Part shown: piece after piece, positions 27,431 through 37,694 of the stretch
Numbering within the stretch: the stretch's first letter is position 1
How the letters are laid out: every line of letters begins with the position of its first letter
From: Actinobaculum sp. 313
GTDB lineage: Bacteria; Actinomycetota; Actinomycetes; Actinomycetales; Actinomycetaceae
Direction of reading: 5' to 3'
DNA length: 64,000 nucleotides
NCBI RefSeq assembly: GCF_003073475.1
Contig: NZ_CP029033.1
Location: 2,604,001 to 2,668,000, forward strand
Position numbers and translations under genes: made by a program
The notes under the pieces: generated by a model
What the model was told of the DNA's origin: nothing
Databases searched by the model: none
The model's input: only the letters and a program-made list of their open reading frames with translations

Positions 27431-30400
27431 TGCGGCCCCATCATCGTTAACGTGACATCTTCACCGATATCAATAACATCACCCGGCTGCACGAAGTACG
27501 GTGCCGAACTGGTCACACGCACGGGATTCTCACCCGGCCGCAGCACATAAGTGCCGTTATTCGAATTCCGGTCAAGCAGCCGTACGTCCCAGCCGTCAAC
27601 GCGAATCTCGCAGTGCACGCGAGAGATTTGCCGCTCTGGGCTCGGAACCGTGACCAGATGGGCACGTGGACGGCCTTCCTCCGGGGTAGCGGAGGGCTTG
27701 CGCCCGACGACGATATCCGCGTCAATAGGGATCTGGAGGCCGGTAGACACCAAAACCATTCCCAGCGAGGGGCGTGGGTACCAATTGGCCTGGCCGACTA
27801 CCGGGTTCCCGCACACCCGGCAGAGCGGGGCGTGCGGAGGATTCGGGTGCCCGAATTGACACAGCATGGCCAACACCATTGCCGGCGGTTCAATGGCCTG
27901 ACGCAAAGACTGCGCCGCCTTCCCCATCACCGTCTCGCCGTCGTGGTCGCCATCGTCTGCGATATCCGCTTGCTCCCCCGCAGTACCGAACTGTGTGAGT
28001 TCAGTGAACACAACCGCATCCTGTGCCATCGTGGAGGCATCGCCCACGGATTCCGAACGAGGTGGAGCAAATCTCTCCGCGTCAAATTGATCGGCGCGCG
28101 GCAAGCCGCTCTCGGCCGTGGGGAGTCCCTGCCCGGCAGGCGGTGGCGAGGCGACCCCGTCATTTTGCGCGCTGGCGGCAGTCTCCGACACTGGCGGGAA
28201 CTTGGCCGTCGGCTGGTGCTCGAAAAGCGGGTTGAGCCGTGTCGTGGGCGCTAGTTCCGGCGAGAACGGCGAGCGATCCGCGGGCGATTCCTGCCGTGCC
28301 TCTTCGACTTCGTACTGACCGGTGGGCAGCGCGGCGATGTCATCCGCGACAACGTCGCCGCCCGACGCCGGGGCAGGCTCTGGCTGGCCGCCAATATCCG
28401 AAGCCGATTGCTCGCCGTCGGCCACGCCTTGCCCACTATGGGCCTCTTGGCCGGACTCGTCACCTACCATCGGCTCTCGTTCGGTACCGGAAGCGGGATC
28501 AGGCGCAGCTTCCTCAACCGGAAGCGCAGAGTCTACCCGATCCACCGCAGGATCGCTCGCCGACTGGTCCACCAAAGGTGGCTGATCCGCCGAGGCGGGG
28601 GTTCCCACTGCTGTGCCGCAGATCCAGACTCCTCCTGCGGCGCCGCGTACGGGAACAGTACCTGCTCCGGTGCCGCCGACTCAGCCGATCCTGCCTGTGT
28701 GGGAGCAGCCTGCGGTGTGTGATTATCCAGTTGCTTCAATTCGGTGAAGATCTCGCTGATATCGGCTGTAATCGTGTCCGCGTTTCGCACGTCCTGACCG
28801 TCCGCAGCACTGGCACTGCCTGCCACGGCAGCGGGGGGATTGCCCGCAAATTGTTGGGCGTCCCCGGCCTCCGCATTCTCGGCGGGAGACGGGAAACCGA
28901 GCGGGCCCACATTTGCCGGGGAGACCTCCCGCGGCCCTTCCTGTGTGGCCGCCCTTGCTTGGGCCGCTTCCTCCTGTGCAGCGGCCTGCATTTCCGCCAG
29001 TATCTGTTCCGCCACGGACAGGGAAAGCTCCACGGTGGGCAGCGTGGCCGTCGGCTCTAGCACAGCCGCGGAGATGGCCTCCAGGGAAAGCTTGCCCGTT
29101 TTCGACGCGCCCACTTCCTCACTTCCTTCCTCTGCAGCAGAGGAGTCGTTTGGCCGGGCTGTCTCCTCTGGTTCGTCTGCATGGAGTTCGTTAGCGTCGT
29201 CCCACTCTCCGCTCTCTTCCCTGTGAACTGGTTCGGCCACGGGAGACTCGACACCGACTGAAGCAGGAGCGCTTTCCTCCGCAGCACCTTCCTCCACCGC
29301 GTCCTCCTCCACAGCGGCGGGCGCTGCCTCTCCGACATTCGCTTGGTCGGGCGTGGCGCCTGCCGCACCATTTCCGGTAGGCACCGTACCCGTATCGGCG
29401 GCGGGCACCCACTCCTCTTGCGGGCCGCTATCCGCGGCATTGAGTGCCTCGGCTGTGGATTCTTCCGCTTCGGCATGGGAGAACTCATGCGGGTACTCAT
29501 CAACCCTGGCGGATCCGGCCTGCTGCACCGCTTGCGCCTCGTCCGGCGCCACCTCACTCACGGCCGTTTGAACATCGTCCAAAGCTTCGTCTGCGCCACC
29601 CGTAACCGGCTCGGTGCACGCCGTCGTATCGGCCTGAGCACGTACCGCATCCCCAGGCTCGTGCGGCATCGAATCGACCGCGAGGCCCTGCGCTGCGGCG
29701 TCGACGACACCGCCTTCCGGGATGATGGCGGCATCCTGATCGGTGGCGCCATCCGGTTCAGAAACGGACTCCTCCCCGACGAAACGGTGTTCGCCGGGTC
29801 GGGCGACATTTCGGTACCGGGAACCTCATCGATAAAGAAATCCTTGGGTTCGTCGGCCACAACCGGCATTTCGGCGGCCGCAGTTGCCAGCACGGGACCA
29901 TCAACGACATCGCCCTCGGGCAGCGATGTTTCCGCGATTGGAGCGGAAATCGCCTCCATTTCTCCGGTGTCGAACGGGCCACGAGTTTCAACCTTTACCT
30001 GTTCCACCGCGCGTGCCGAGGCGGCCCAATTCGACCCCCAGGCAGAACTGATCGCGTGGATAAGATCCGGAACGCCCACCGCAGGCAAGGCGGCAATAGC
30101 GCCGATAGCAGGGGCGTCGTCGTCGCCCAGGCTCACGGTAATATCCATGGTGCGCGTGACACCGTCACCCAATAGCATCTCCTCGCCCACTGCGGGCGCA
30201 CCCCATGTACCACTCGTCAACACCGACGTAGACGACATGCTCATCTCCGCGTCGTCGGAGTCAAAACTCTCACCGTCGGATGCCGAGCCTTCGACCTCAC
30301 CGGCCCGCAGCACGAAGCCACTAAGCCCCCAGACGCGCGACTCGATCCAACTGGCAGCGCCATGGCCCTCGCTGAGAATCTCACCGGACTCCCGCGCGAC

Positions 30401-30655
30401 GATCATCGGACCACGTACAGCCATCCGCACATAGTCGCCCTCCATGCATGCCAGAGCGAATGACGGCAGCTTGTCAAAATGCGCAAAACGCCCGCTAATC
30501 GCCTCCAGCAACTGCGAGAACCGCGCGCCGGAGCGAATCGCCTGCCAGATCTCCGCAGCGAAGTCGCTATCGTCGCAATCCATCAGCAGCGCTCCGCGTG
30601 GCGCCACAGCACCCGCAAGTCCGCCGGGATGCATTTTCGCTTGTTCGATATGCAC
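27427..30655 (-). CDS. Large FHA/zinc-ribbon protein with long acidic disordered middle (two frameshifts)
   Basis: Three consecutive frames join into one ~1076-residue protein. The N-terminal ~130 residues form a folded domain (GALLMDCDDSDFAAEIW, FALACMEGDYVRMAVRGP). The middle ~600 residues are Ala/Glu/Pro/Asp-rich and disordered. The C-terminus has a zinc ribbon (CQFGHPNPPHAPLCRVCG) and an FHA domain (DADIVVGRKPS, RQISRVHCEIRVDG, RNSNNGTYV). Frame changes fall at CCCC 29774-29777 and GGGGG 28597-28601; adding one base at each restores the frame. The GTG start at 30655 has GGAGG and is 8 bases after the PP2C stop; the end overlaps the kinase start. Likely a phospho-dependent adaptor. Frameshifts may be base-calling errors. 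Confidence 0.75.
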
Positions 30656-30663
30656 GTACCCTC

Positions 30664-31485
30664 CTACCCCCGTAGCTGCCGCGGCACGGTGTCGTCCCTG
30701 GCCGAACGTGGTGCCGCTGAAACCGTAATCCCGTTCGAATCCGAGTACTCCCACTGGGGGGCACAATCGAGAATGTCGACCACAACTACAGTGACATTAT
30801 CCGTTGTCCCGGCTCCTAGCGCACGCTGAACCAGGGTTTCGGCTGTCTCTTTCGTATCCTCCATGTATCTTGCGATTTCCGCAATTTCCTCTTCCCTCAC
30901 GGAGCCGCTCAACCCGTCCGAGCAGATAACGAAACGGTCCCCCATGTTCAGCGGTAACAAAAAGGTATCCGCCCGTACCGACGGTCCGGATCGCGCGCCC
31001 AGCGCACGAGTAATGACATTGCGATAACGCGAATAACGCGCCTCCTCGACACTGAGGCGACCCGCATCCACAAGTTTCTGGACCTCGGAGTGGTCGCGAG
31101 TGACCTGTGAAAAGCCTGCTCCGGAAAGATGATATGTGCGTGAGTCGCCAATGTTGAACACTCGGGCACACGGGAACTTTCCCTGCCGCGATAACACGAT
31201 GCCACTGAGAGTGCAGCCTGGCGCCTTACCGGCATGCGCAAGAGCATCGACTTCCCGCGCGGCATCCGCAATCGTCGCCTCCAACTGCTCGCCGGTCACA
31301 AACTCGTAACTGGTCAGGGGCCGGAAGCACCGCACCGCAGTCTGCGATGCGACCTCACCCGCCGCATAGCCACCCATTCCATCAGACACCAGAAATACCG
31401 GGGAATCCGCGAGATATGAGTCCTCGTTGAGCTCCCGCATGCCGATATCCGTCGCCCAACCGGAGCGTGCCGAGGCGCGTGCCAT
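30664..31485 (-). CDS. PP2C-family Ser/Thr protein phosphatase
   Basis: A ~273-residue cytosolic phosphatase. Metal-binding motifs are visible: GMRELNEDSYL, FLVSDGMGGYAAGE, FNIGDSRTYH, FVICSDGLSGSV and GTTDNVTVVVV, covering the standard PP2C aspartates. The frame is open further upstream, but ATG 31485 (MARASARSGW) overlaps the preceding FHA stop as TGATG, showing coupling, so it is preferred. It should reverse phosphorylation by the neighbouring kinase (PrpC role in the PFNA cluster). Confidence 0.9.
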   Translation of the reverse strand: MARASARSGWATDIGMRELNEDSYLADSPVFLVSDGMGGYAAGEVASQTAVRCFRPLTSYEFVTGEQLEATIADAAREVDALAHAGKAPGCTLSGIVLSRQGKFPCARVFNIGDSRTYHLSGAGFSQVTRDHSEVQKLVDAGRLSVEEARYSRYRNVITRALGARSGPSVRADTFLLPLNMGDRFVICSDGLSGSVREEEIAEIARYMEDTKETAETLVQRALGAGTTDNVTVVVVDILDCAPQWEYSDSNGITVSAAPRSARDDTVPRQLRG

Positions 31486-32690
31486 CAGTACATCCCTACC
31501 TTCAACCGTCGGCCTCCCAGAATCACGGAGTCGCCGTCGCGCGCCCACACGGGGTTACCCGGCGTCACCTGCTGTGGTTCACCACCCGCGGCGACGACGA
31601 CGGTGCCGTTGGTGGACCGCAGATCCTCGACAAGCACCATGCCATCCCGCAAGGTGAGCGCAACATGGGTCTTCGAGACAGAGCGACTCGGATCGGTGAT
31701 CGGAAGCATGTCGGCCCCTTGATGTGCCGGATCCGGCGCAGGGTTACGGCCGAGCACCAGGGTGCCATTCAAGTAACGGACCGTGCCATCATCGAAGATC
31801 AACCGGGCACGGGCGGCGAAAACCGGTGCCACCCCCGGCTGTATGGGGAGATTCGGAGGTTGCGCAGGCATTTCACCCCCAACACCCGCGGGCCCGGCGG
31901 AGATGGCGCTGGGAGCGCTCCACGGTCCCGGTTGTTGGCCGACGAGAGGGGAAGCAGCAGACACCGGGAATGCTGCCGGGCTTCCTGCAGATTGCCCTGA
32001 AAACGCCGCATTCGGATCCATCGGATAGGGTGCCGCTCCGGGTACACCGGGCTGAGCCGACCAGCCGTAGGCAGGGGACGCCGCGGAAACCGGCGGCGGC
32101 GGGATAAGAGGAACTTGATTCCCTCTACCTCCCAACAACTCCCCCGGGCGCAGGGCCGGAACCGGGTCCATATGGGTACCTTCCGGTACCGGTTTCTCCG
32201 ACTGCGCCAGGTAAGACGCATTGGCCGCCAGTTCGTCCTCGTCGTAGGGCTGCCTCGTATCTACAACGATCAGCCCGGCGAAACGGTCGAACCATGTCCG
32301 CCCCAAATCATCACGTGACACGCGCAGAATCAGCACGAGACCCACCAGGACGGTACAAATGCCGACCACAACCATGAGCAGGTACTTGACCAGAATAGAA
32401 AGGCCTGGCGCACTGCCATCATTCACCCGCACCGAAATAACGCCGGTGGACAGCAGACCGGGCAATGCGCCGGTGATCGCACCGAAAAGCACGTCCAAGA
32501 TGGCGAGTATCAGCAAGATGGCGCCCGCAGCAACGTAGGGCACCTTCTGCTCCGAGAACGATGGGAACCCCGCGTCAATGATGGGTAACGCGGCGGCTGC
32601 CAACTCGATAAGCAAGATCAACGCCGATAGCAGGCTGGCGGTTCTCCGCCTTCTGCCACTGGCGGGCTTATAAAACACCTGCTGTTCCAT
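31485..32690 (-). CDS. Membrane protein with RDD and FHA domains
   Basis: A 401-residue protein. Residues ~1-145 resemble an RDD membrane domain with three to four hydrophobic segments and the R-D-D-like VSRDDLGRTWFDRF. A Pro/Ala/Gly-rich linker (~175-280) follows. The C-terminal FHA domain shows GTLVLGRNPAP, DPSRSVSKTHVALTL and EDLRSTNGTVV, all key phosphothreonine-binding residues present. It probably brings a phospho-reader to the membrane near the kinase. It starts 16 bases after the transglutaminase-like gene. Confidence 0.88.
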   Translation of the reverse strand: MEQQVFYKPASGRRRRTASLLSALILLIELAAAALPIIDAGFPSFSEQKVPYVAAGAILLILAILDVLFGAITGALPGLLSTGVISVRVNDGSAPGLSILVKYLLMVVVGICTVLVGLVLILRVSRDDLGRTWFDRFAGLIVVDTRQPYDEDELAANASYLAQSEKPVPEGTHMDPVPALRPGELLGGRGNQVPLIPPPPVSAASPAYGWSAQPGVPGAAPYPMDPNAAFSGQSAGSPAAFPVSAASPLVGQQPGPWSAPSAISAGPAGVGGEMPAQPPNLPIQPGVAPVFAARARLIFDDGTVRYLNGTLVLGRNPAPDPAHQGADMLPITDPSRSVSKTHVALTLRDGMVLVEDLRSTNGTVVVAAGGEPQQVTPGNPVWARDGDSVILGGRRLKVGMY

Positions 32691-32706
32691 TAGTTATCTT
32701 CTCCTA

Positions 32707-35304
32707 TCACGGGTGAGGCGGAAGCGGAGTCGTCGTCCCCCGGCGCGGCAGCTGTGCAACAAGGCGACTCCACAGGGAAGGGCGAGGCGCCTTATGGCGA
32801 GAATACCGCAGAGATCGCAGTGAGAACCGTGATCTCCGCGAACTGACACGGCGGATCGCCGCCTTGGCCTGCTCCGCAATGTCCCATGTCACATTGAGAT
32901 CCTGCGGGGAGATGTCGTGCCAGGAAAAGACCGCTCGGTCCGCTAGCGACGCCGTCGAGGAAATTACCGCTCGGGATCGCCGTGCCGTCTGATCCTGCCG
33001 CGGCCTGGGGTCCGCCGGGATGGATGCGGATGCACCCGATGGCGCGTGCGGTCCCCAGACAAGCGCCTCAGTGTCGCCTCGTAGACCCGTCGCACCAGTC
33101 GAATCGGTTCCGCGAGTTGCACCACTACCGTGCTGCGCGGCATTTTGCGCTCCCACCGGTGTTACGGCAGTCGGCACGGAAGCGGCGCCAGCGGGCACAG
33201 ATACGGCTCTAGTCGGCGTTGCCGCGGCTGCGGTTGCATCCGACGAAGCCTCATCGGGCTTGTGCTGCCTCAGTCTGCTCGTCACCGCAGCACTGATGGA
33301 ACGCGCCTGCTCGCCGCGCGTCTGCCGTGGATCGACCGCGATGTTCCCGTCACGCGCCGTATCAAGCACATCCTCCCACGCTCCGGCGGCTCTTACATCC
33401 GCAGTGCCGGTGGTCCGCCGTCGTTTCGTCCGCCATCGCTTCAAAAGGAGGATGATGACGAACGGTGCCAGGAGGAGCAGGATCCCCAACGCGCCGATCA
33501 GCAAGAAGACCAGCCACCGCGGAGTTTCCCGCTCGTCGGCAGAATCGTTCCGGTTGTCCTCGGCCGACTCGATTTCGAGCTCAACCGGATCGTCCGGAGG
33601 ATCCGGCGGTTGCAACACCTGTGGCTGCGGATTCGGCTGCGGGTCCGGATCCGGCTCCGTCCACTTCTGATCGCGCGGCGGCGTCGGATCGAAAGTCACC
33701 CACCCCACGCCGTCGAAGTAGATCTCTACCCATACATGCGCGTCGCGCCCGGTGATTTCAATGGTTCCATCGCCGTAACTATCCGGGTAGAAGCCCATCA
33801 CCACCCGCGCCGGCATACCCGATGCTCGCGCCATCAGTGCCATGGCGACGGCGTACTGTTCATCGTCGCCCTGCATATGGTCGGCGTTCAGCAACGAGGT
33901 TATACGCTGCGCGCGGTGTCCGGGCCGCGAGGAACGGTAGCCCTCTGTTCCATCCGTGTAGTATCCGGTCGTGTAGAGCACCTGCTCCAAGGCACGCGCC
34001 TGTTCGATGGGATCCGTCTTGCCACCGATGAATTCCTGTGCCTTTTGCACGGCAATGGTGGGCACACCGGTGTTGTCGTCCATTTCGACCGCGCCAAAGC
34101 TCCGCCCGGCGAGCTCCGCGTCCGAATACTCCTGCGGAACATTCACCGTGGTCGTATAGGTATCGCCACTGGTCAGCCCCTCGGTTGTCAGTACGGTTTC
34201 CAACTGCGGCGAGTAGTACAGCGATGAGGTCAGATCGTCGGAGCGAGGGCCGGTGAAGTTAATCTCCTGCAGGTCTCCACCTCCGGGAATCCACACCCCG
34301 TTGTACTTATCAATGGTGATCTCCAGCGTCTGCTCGGTGGATCCGGCGGGCGCCACGTCCTGCGTGGCAACCGTACCGATGCGCCGGAACGCCTCGGAAG
34401 GACTGTCCGATACGTTGTACACAATACCGTTGTAGACGTCGAGTGATGCCAGGCGAATCCGCCCGCCCTGTGGCAGACCCTTGACCGTGAACATGGTCTC
34501 TTTGCCCTGCTGGTCAACATAGGAGCGGAAGCGTGACAGGGGTGAGGAGTATTCGCGCACATTCAGCTGTGGCGTAATATGGTCGCGAATTGCAAACCGT
34601 CTCTCGCTGTGCGTAAGTACCGGTCCGGCAAATCCGGCCACCAGAGCACCGGTCAACACGATTGCCGCCGCGCTGAGCCGCCGTCGCCGCAGGGCTGATT
34701 GTGACGCTGTCTCCGCGAGCGTTACTCGCCGCCGTTCCCGGAGCCACGCACACCACACCAGCCCGAGCACGCCCAGAGCCAAACCGATCCAACGGGCGTA
34801 CGGCGCATACTGCGACCCCCAGAGAATGCCGAGAAGCAGTTGCAGCCCCACCGGCAGCAGCGACCATTCGGGGCGTTTCGTGCGCATCGCTATCGACAGG
34901 GCGAGCACGCCTGCGGCAACCCCCACCAGGTACGGAAGCACGGTCGCATTCGGGAAGGCGCTGACCGGCGGGGAGATTGTCAGCAGATCCTTCCAGCCAT
35001 TGATCGCCTGCACGAGCAGGATACGCAGGGTTGTCGAACCGGGAAGAATCCCCGCAATGGTAGTGGACGGCAGCGCACACACACCACCGAAGAGCAAGTA
35101 GGCGACGACGCCCAACACGGCTGTTAACCAAGCGGTCAGACGCAGCCGCAGGCACAATACTGCCACCGCGAGACCGACTAGCACGCCACCAAAAGCAGCC
35201 CGGTACCCGTTGGCGTCACCGTACAGTGGCCCCCAAGTTGCTGCGGCGGCAAAAAGAAGCACAATAAGGGGCAGCACATCGCGCCAGGTCAGTCGTTTCG
35301 TCAT
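32707..35304 (-). CDS. TgpA-like membrane transglutaminase-fold protein lacking the usual catalytic Cys
   Basis: An 865-residue protein. About seven N-terminal membrane segments (residues 1-~215) lead to an external region with a transglutaminase-like domain, one further membrane helix (~600-625) and a long cytosolic tail. The His and Asp of the triad are present in GRDAHVWVEIY (~523) and WVTFDPTPP (~538). The expected Cys position in the GxCxQxA motif reads GDDEQYAVAMALMAR (~478), with Asp instead of Cys. A non-catalytic or altered role is therefore inferred. The ATG at 35304 overlaps the DUF58 stop as ATGA; the longer upstream frame is rejected. DUF58 and MoxR partners are typical. Confidence 0.85.
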   Translation of the reverse strand: MTKRLTWRDVLPLIVLLFAAAATWGPLYGDANGYRAAFGGVLVGLAVAVLCLRLRLTAWLTAVLGVVAYLLFGGVCALPSTTIAGILPGSTTLRILLVQAINGWKDLLTISPPVSAFPNATVLPYLVGVAAGVLALSIAMRTKRPEWSLLPVGLQLLLGILWGSQYAPYARWIGLALGVLGLVWCAWLRERRRVTLAETASQSALRRRRLSAAAIVLTGALVAGFAGPVLTHSERRFAIRDHITPQLNVREYSSPLSRFRSYVDQQGKETMFTVKGLPQGGRIRLASLDVYNGIVYNVSDSPSEAFRRIGTVATQDVAPAGSTEQTLEITIDKYNGVWIPGGGDLQEINFTGPRSDDLTSSLYYSPQLETVLTTEGLTSGDTYTTTVNVPQEYSDAELAGRSFGAVEMDDNTGVPTIAVQKAQEFIGGKTDPIEQARALEQVLYTTGYYTDGTEGYRSSRPGHRAQRITSLLNADHMQGDDEQYAVAMALMARASGMPARVVMGFYPDSYGDGTIEITGRDAHVWVEIYFDGVGWVTFDPTPPRDQKWTEPDPDPQPNPQPQVLQPPDPPDDPVELEIESAEDNRNDSADERETPRWLVFLLIGALGILLLLAPFVIILLLKRWRTKRRRTTGTADVRAAGAWEDVLDTARDGNIAVDPRQTRGEQARSISAAVTSRLRQHKPDEASSDATAAAATPTRAVSVPAGAASVPTAVTPVGAQNAAQHGSGATRGTDSTGATGLRGDTEALVWGPHAPSGASASIPADPRPRQDQTARRSRAVISSTASLADRAVFSWHDISPQDLNVTWDIAEQAKAAIRRVSSRRSRFSLRSLRYSRHKAPRPSLWSRLVAQLPRRGTTTPLPPHP

Positions 35305-36599
35305 GCTCCCACCGCCTTGTGTACAGCCAGACCGAGCGACTCGAGGTCCGCAATAGTCACAATCGTCAGGCCGGAAACGTTGCGCCGTTCGGATGTTGCA
35401 CCCGTATCGACGCGGAGAGCCAGGCATCGCGCGTTGATGGGGATGCGCTGGTAAGCGCGGTGCAATTCTGAGACCGACAGTTGTGAACCGGTAACCAGCA
35501 CGACGACGGAGGCATTTGGTACTCGGTCGGCCGCGCTTGCCGCCAGCTCGCGCACGGGCGCCAGACCCTGCTGAGCTTCCAACCTGGTCATGGCATCGAG
35601 TAGGCGTGACGCGGATCGGGTGGGAAGCATGCCGAGTTGGCTGAAGAAACTCAGTTCCCGTCTTTCGCGTATCACCGCTGTGCTCACGGACGCAGCCACC
35701 GAGATGCCAAGTTCGTACTCGTCATCGTCCGCCCAGGAGAGAGCGTCGTCGTCAAACAGAACGAGGACCTGCGCGCGCCGAGTCTCTTCAAACTGCCGTA
35801 CCATGAGCCGACCCATGCGGGCGGTTGTCTTCCAGTGCACGGAGCGCCGGTCATCTCCAGGTACATAATCACGCAACGCATGAAAAGCGATGTCGGAGGA
35901 GGACAAATCCTGCGTGGTTGCACCCTCAATGTCTTGGATGAAGCCGACCGCCAGCGAACTCATGGGGACTGTGCGCGGGTGGATGTACAAATCCTGGGCC
36001 TCCACCCACTGTTGCTCTCGCCGTAACAGGCCGAGACCGTCGCCTCGGACCGAACGAACCGGGCCGACGGTGATCACACCCCGTCGCGACGTCGGAATCG
36101 TGAAAATCTCGGAATGCTCCGCTCCGCTGCCAAGCGTCGGCACCGGGAACTGTGTGGTCGCCTCCCCCACCGGAATCTCAATTGTGGCGACGGGACTGGG
36201 GCGAGTGGCCTCGTTCACCACGCGCAGCTCCCCGACGGCGGCCTCCCCGACGGTGACGCGGCCACTGGCCAAATCCAAACTCACACGGTAGCGGGTCGAG
36301 CCGATCACCCAAGCAATGGCAAGCAGGAAGACAATCGCTAAGAATACCGCAAGGACGATGAGTTCCATCCAATTCCGTGTCCTTCCCACGCTCCAAGCGG
36401 CAATAGCGAGTATCAGTGCAACCCAACCGAAGCCGGTGATGGTACCGAGTGCACCCGGAATGTGCCGCAATAGCGGGACACGGTCCAGCCAGGCACGCAT
36501 GCGAGCACCCCACTGGGCGGCCAGCGCACCGATTTCACGCAGCGCGGCGGACGCGGCGTCACGGCGGGAGTGGTTTTCGACGAGGTACGGAGACGACAT
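35301..36599 (-). CDS. DUF58 family protein
   Basis: A 432-residue protein with two hydrophobic segments near residues 55-95 and a cytosolic C-terminal part. The DUF58 signature is DRRSVHWKTTARMGRLMVRQ, preceded by SSDIAFHALRDYVPGD. The distal part has a von Willebrand A-like layout (VLVLFDDDALSW, SVVVLVTGSQLS). DUF58 proteins typically act with MoxR ATPases in assembling or activating envelope complexes. It begins 4 bases after the MoxR gene and overlaps the next gene by 4. Confidence 0.9.
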   Translation of the reverse strand: MSSPYLVENHSRRDAASAALREIGALAAQWGARMRAWLDRVPLLRHIPGALGTITGFGWVALILAIAAWSVGRTRNWMELIVLAVFLAIVFLLAIAWVIGSTRYRVSLDLASGRVTVGEAAVGELRVVNEATRPSPVATIEIPVGEATTQFPVPTLGSGAEHSEIFTIPTSRRGVITVGPVRSVRGDGLGLLRREQQWVEAQDLYIHPRTVPMSSLAVGFIQDIEGATTQDLSSSDIAFHALRDYVPGDDRRSVHWKTTARMGRLMVRQFEETRRAQVLVLFDDDALSWADDDEYELGISVAASVSTAVIRERRELSFFSQLGMLPTRSASRLLDAMTRLEAQQGLAPVRELAASAADRVPNASVVVLVTGSQLSVSELHRAYQRIPINARCLALRVDTGATSERRNVSGLTIVTIADLESLGLAVHKAVGA

Positions 36600-36603
36600 C
36601 TAC

Positions 36604-37581
36604 TTACTTTCGGACGGTCGGGACGGAGACGTCCTTCAGCGTTTCCGCAATCACCTGTTGTGCCGTGGCTCCGGCGAACTCCGCGTCGGGGTCCATCACG
36701 AGCCGATGTGCCCACACGGGTTCGGCGAGGAACTTGATGTCATCCGGCAACACGAAATTGCGGCCCTGCGACAGCGCCCATACCCGTGCCACACGCACCA
36801 TGGAGATAGCTCCACGGGTGGACACACCCAGGCGCACATTCTTATGCGAGCGAGTTGCCATAACCAGCCGTTGCACATAGTCGAGGATGGCGTCGTTGAC
36901 ATAGTTGACACCCGCCATCACCGCCATGCCCTGCACGGCCTGGGTGGAGATCACCGCCGGCAGAGTTCGTGAGCGGTCCGGTTCGGCCGACCCCTTGAGG
37001 ATCTCGATGCCGACGCTCCGATCCGGGTATCCGATCATAGTCTTCACGAGGAAACGATCCAATTGTGCCTCTGGCAGCGGGTACGTACCCGCCTGCTCAA
37101 CGGGGTTCTGGGTGGCGATCACCATGAACGGAGTATCGACCTCGTGTGTGACGCGTCCGACCGTCACCCGGCTCTCCTCCATCACTTCCAATAGCGCTGA
37201 CTGAGTCTTCGGCGACGCGCGGTTGATCTCATCTGCCAGCACGATCGAGGCAAAGATTGGACCCTTGTTGAATTCCCACTCGTTACTCTTCTGGTTGTAG
37301 ATCTCCACACCCGTGATGTCGGAGGGAAGCAGGTCCGGTGTGAACTGAATACGAGAATGCGTGCCCTGTACCGTGGCAGCCAGCGCCCGGGCGAGTGCCG
37401 TCTTCCCTGTTCCCGGAGCATCCTCCAGGAGCAGGTGTCCACCTGCGAACATGCAGGCGAGCGCCAATCTCACCACTTCTTCGCGGCCGAGCAGCGCACG
37501 GCCGACGTTTCCGGTGATACGCCCGTAGGTATCGGCGAACCAGGCCGCGTTTTCCTCGGTGACCTGCTGAATCTCTAGCAT
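36604..37581 (-). CDS. MoxR-family AAA+ ATPase
   Basis: A 325-residue AAA+ ATPase. Walker A is EDAPGTGKTALARALA; Walker B is SIVLADEINRASPKTQSALL; sensor and MoxR features include VIATQNPVEQAGTYPLPEAQ and DRFLVKTMIGYP. MoxR proteins act as chaperones for complexes that contain von Willebrand-type domains. ATG 37581 (MLEIQQVTEE) is chosen because GGAGG sits between it and the upstream ATG at 37611; its spacing of ~10 bases is long. Operon position: first after the large Fn3 gene, 113 bases downstream. Confidence 0.9.
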   Translation of the reverse strand: MLEIQQVTEENAAWFADTYGRITGNVGRALLGREEVVRLALACMFAGGHLLLEDAPGTGKTALARALAATVQGTHSRIQFTPDLLPSDITGVEIYNQKSNEWEFNKGPIFASIVLADEINRASPKTQSALLEVMEESRVTVGRVTHEVDTPFMVIATQNPVEQAGTYPLPEAQLDRFLVKTMIGYPDRSVGIEILKGSAEPDRSRTLPAVISTQAVQGMAVMAGVNYVNDAILDYVQRLVMATRSHKNVRLGVSTRGAISMVRVARVWALSQGRNFVLPDDIKFLAEPVWAHRLVMDPDAEFAGATAQQVIAETLKDVSVPTVRK

Positions 37582-37694
37582 TGCGTGATGTCCTCCTCTA
37601 GAATCATGCATTCTCGAAAGCCTTGTGCCGCCACTTTTGCAACACCTGCGCGTAGACCTTGCCGGACGGATATCCCGTTCGTGTGGCGGGATGA

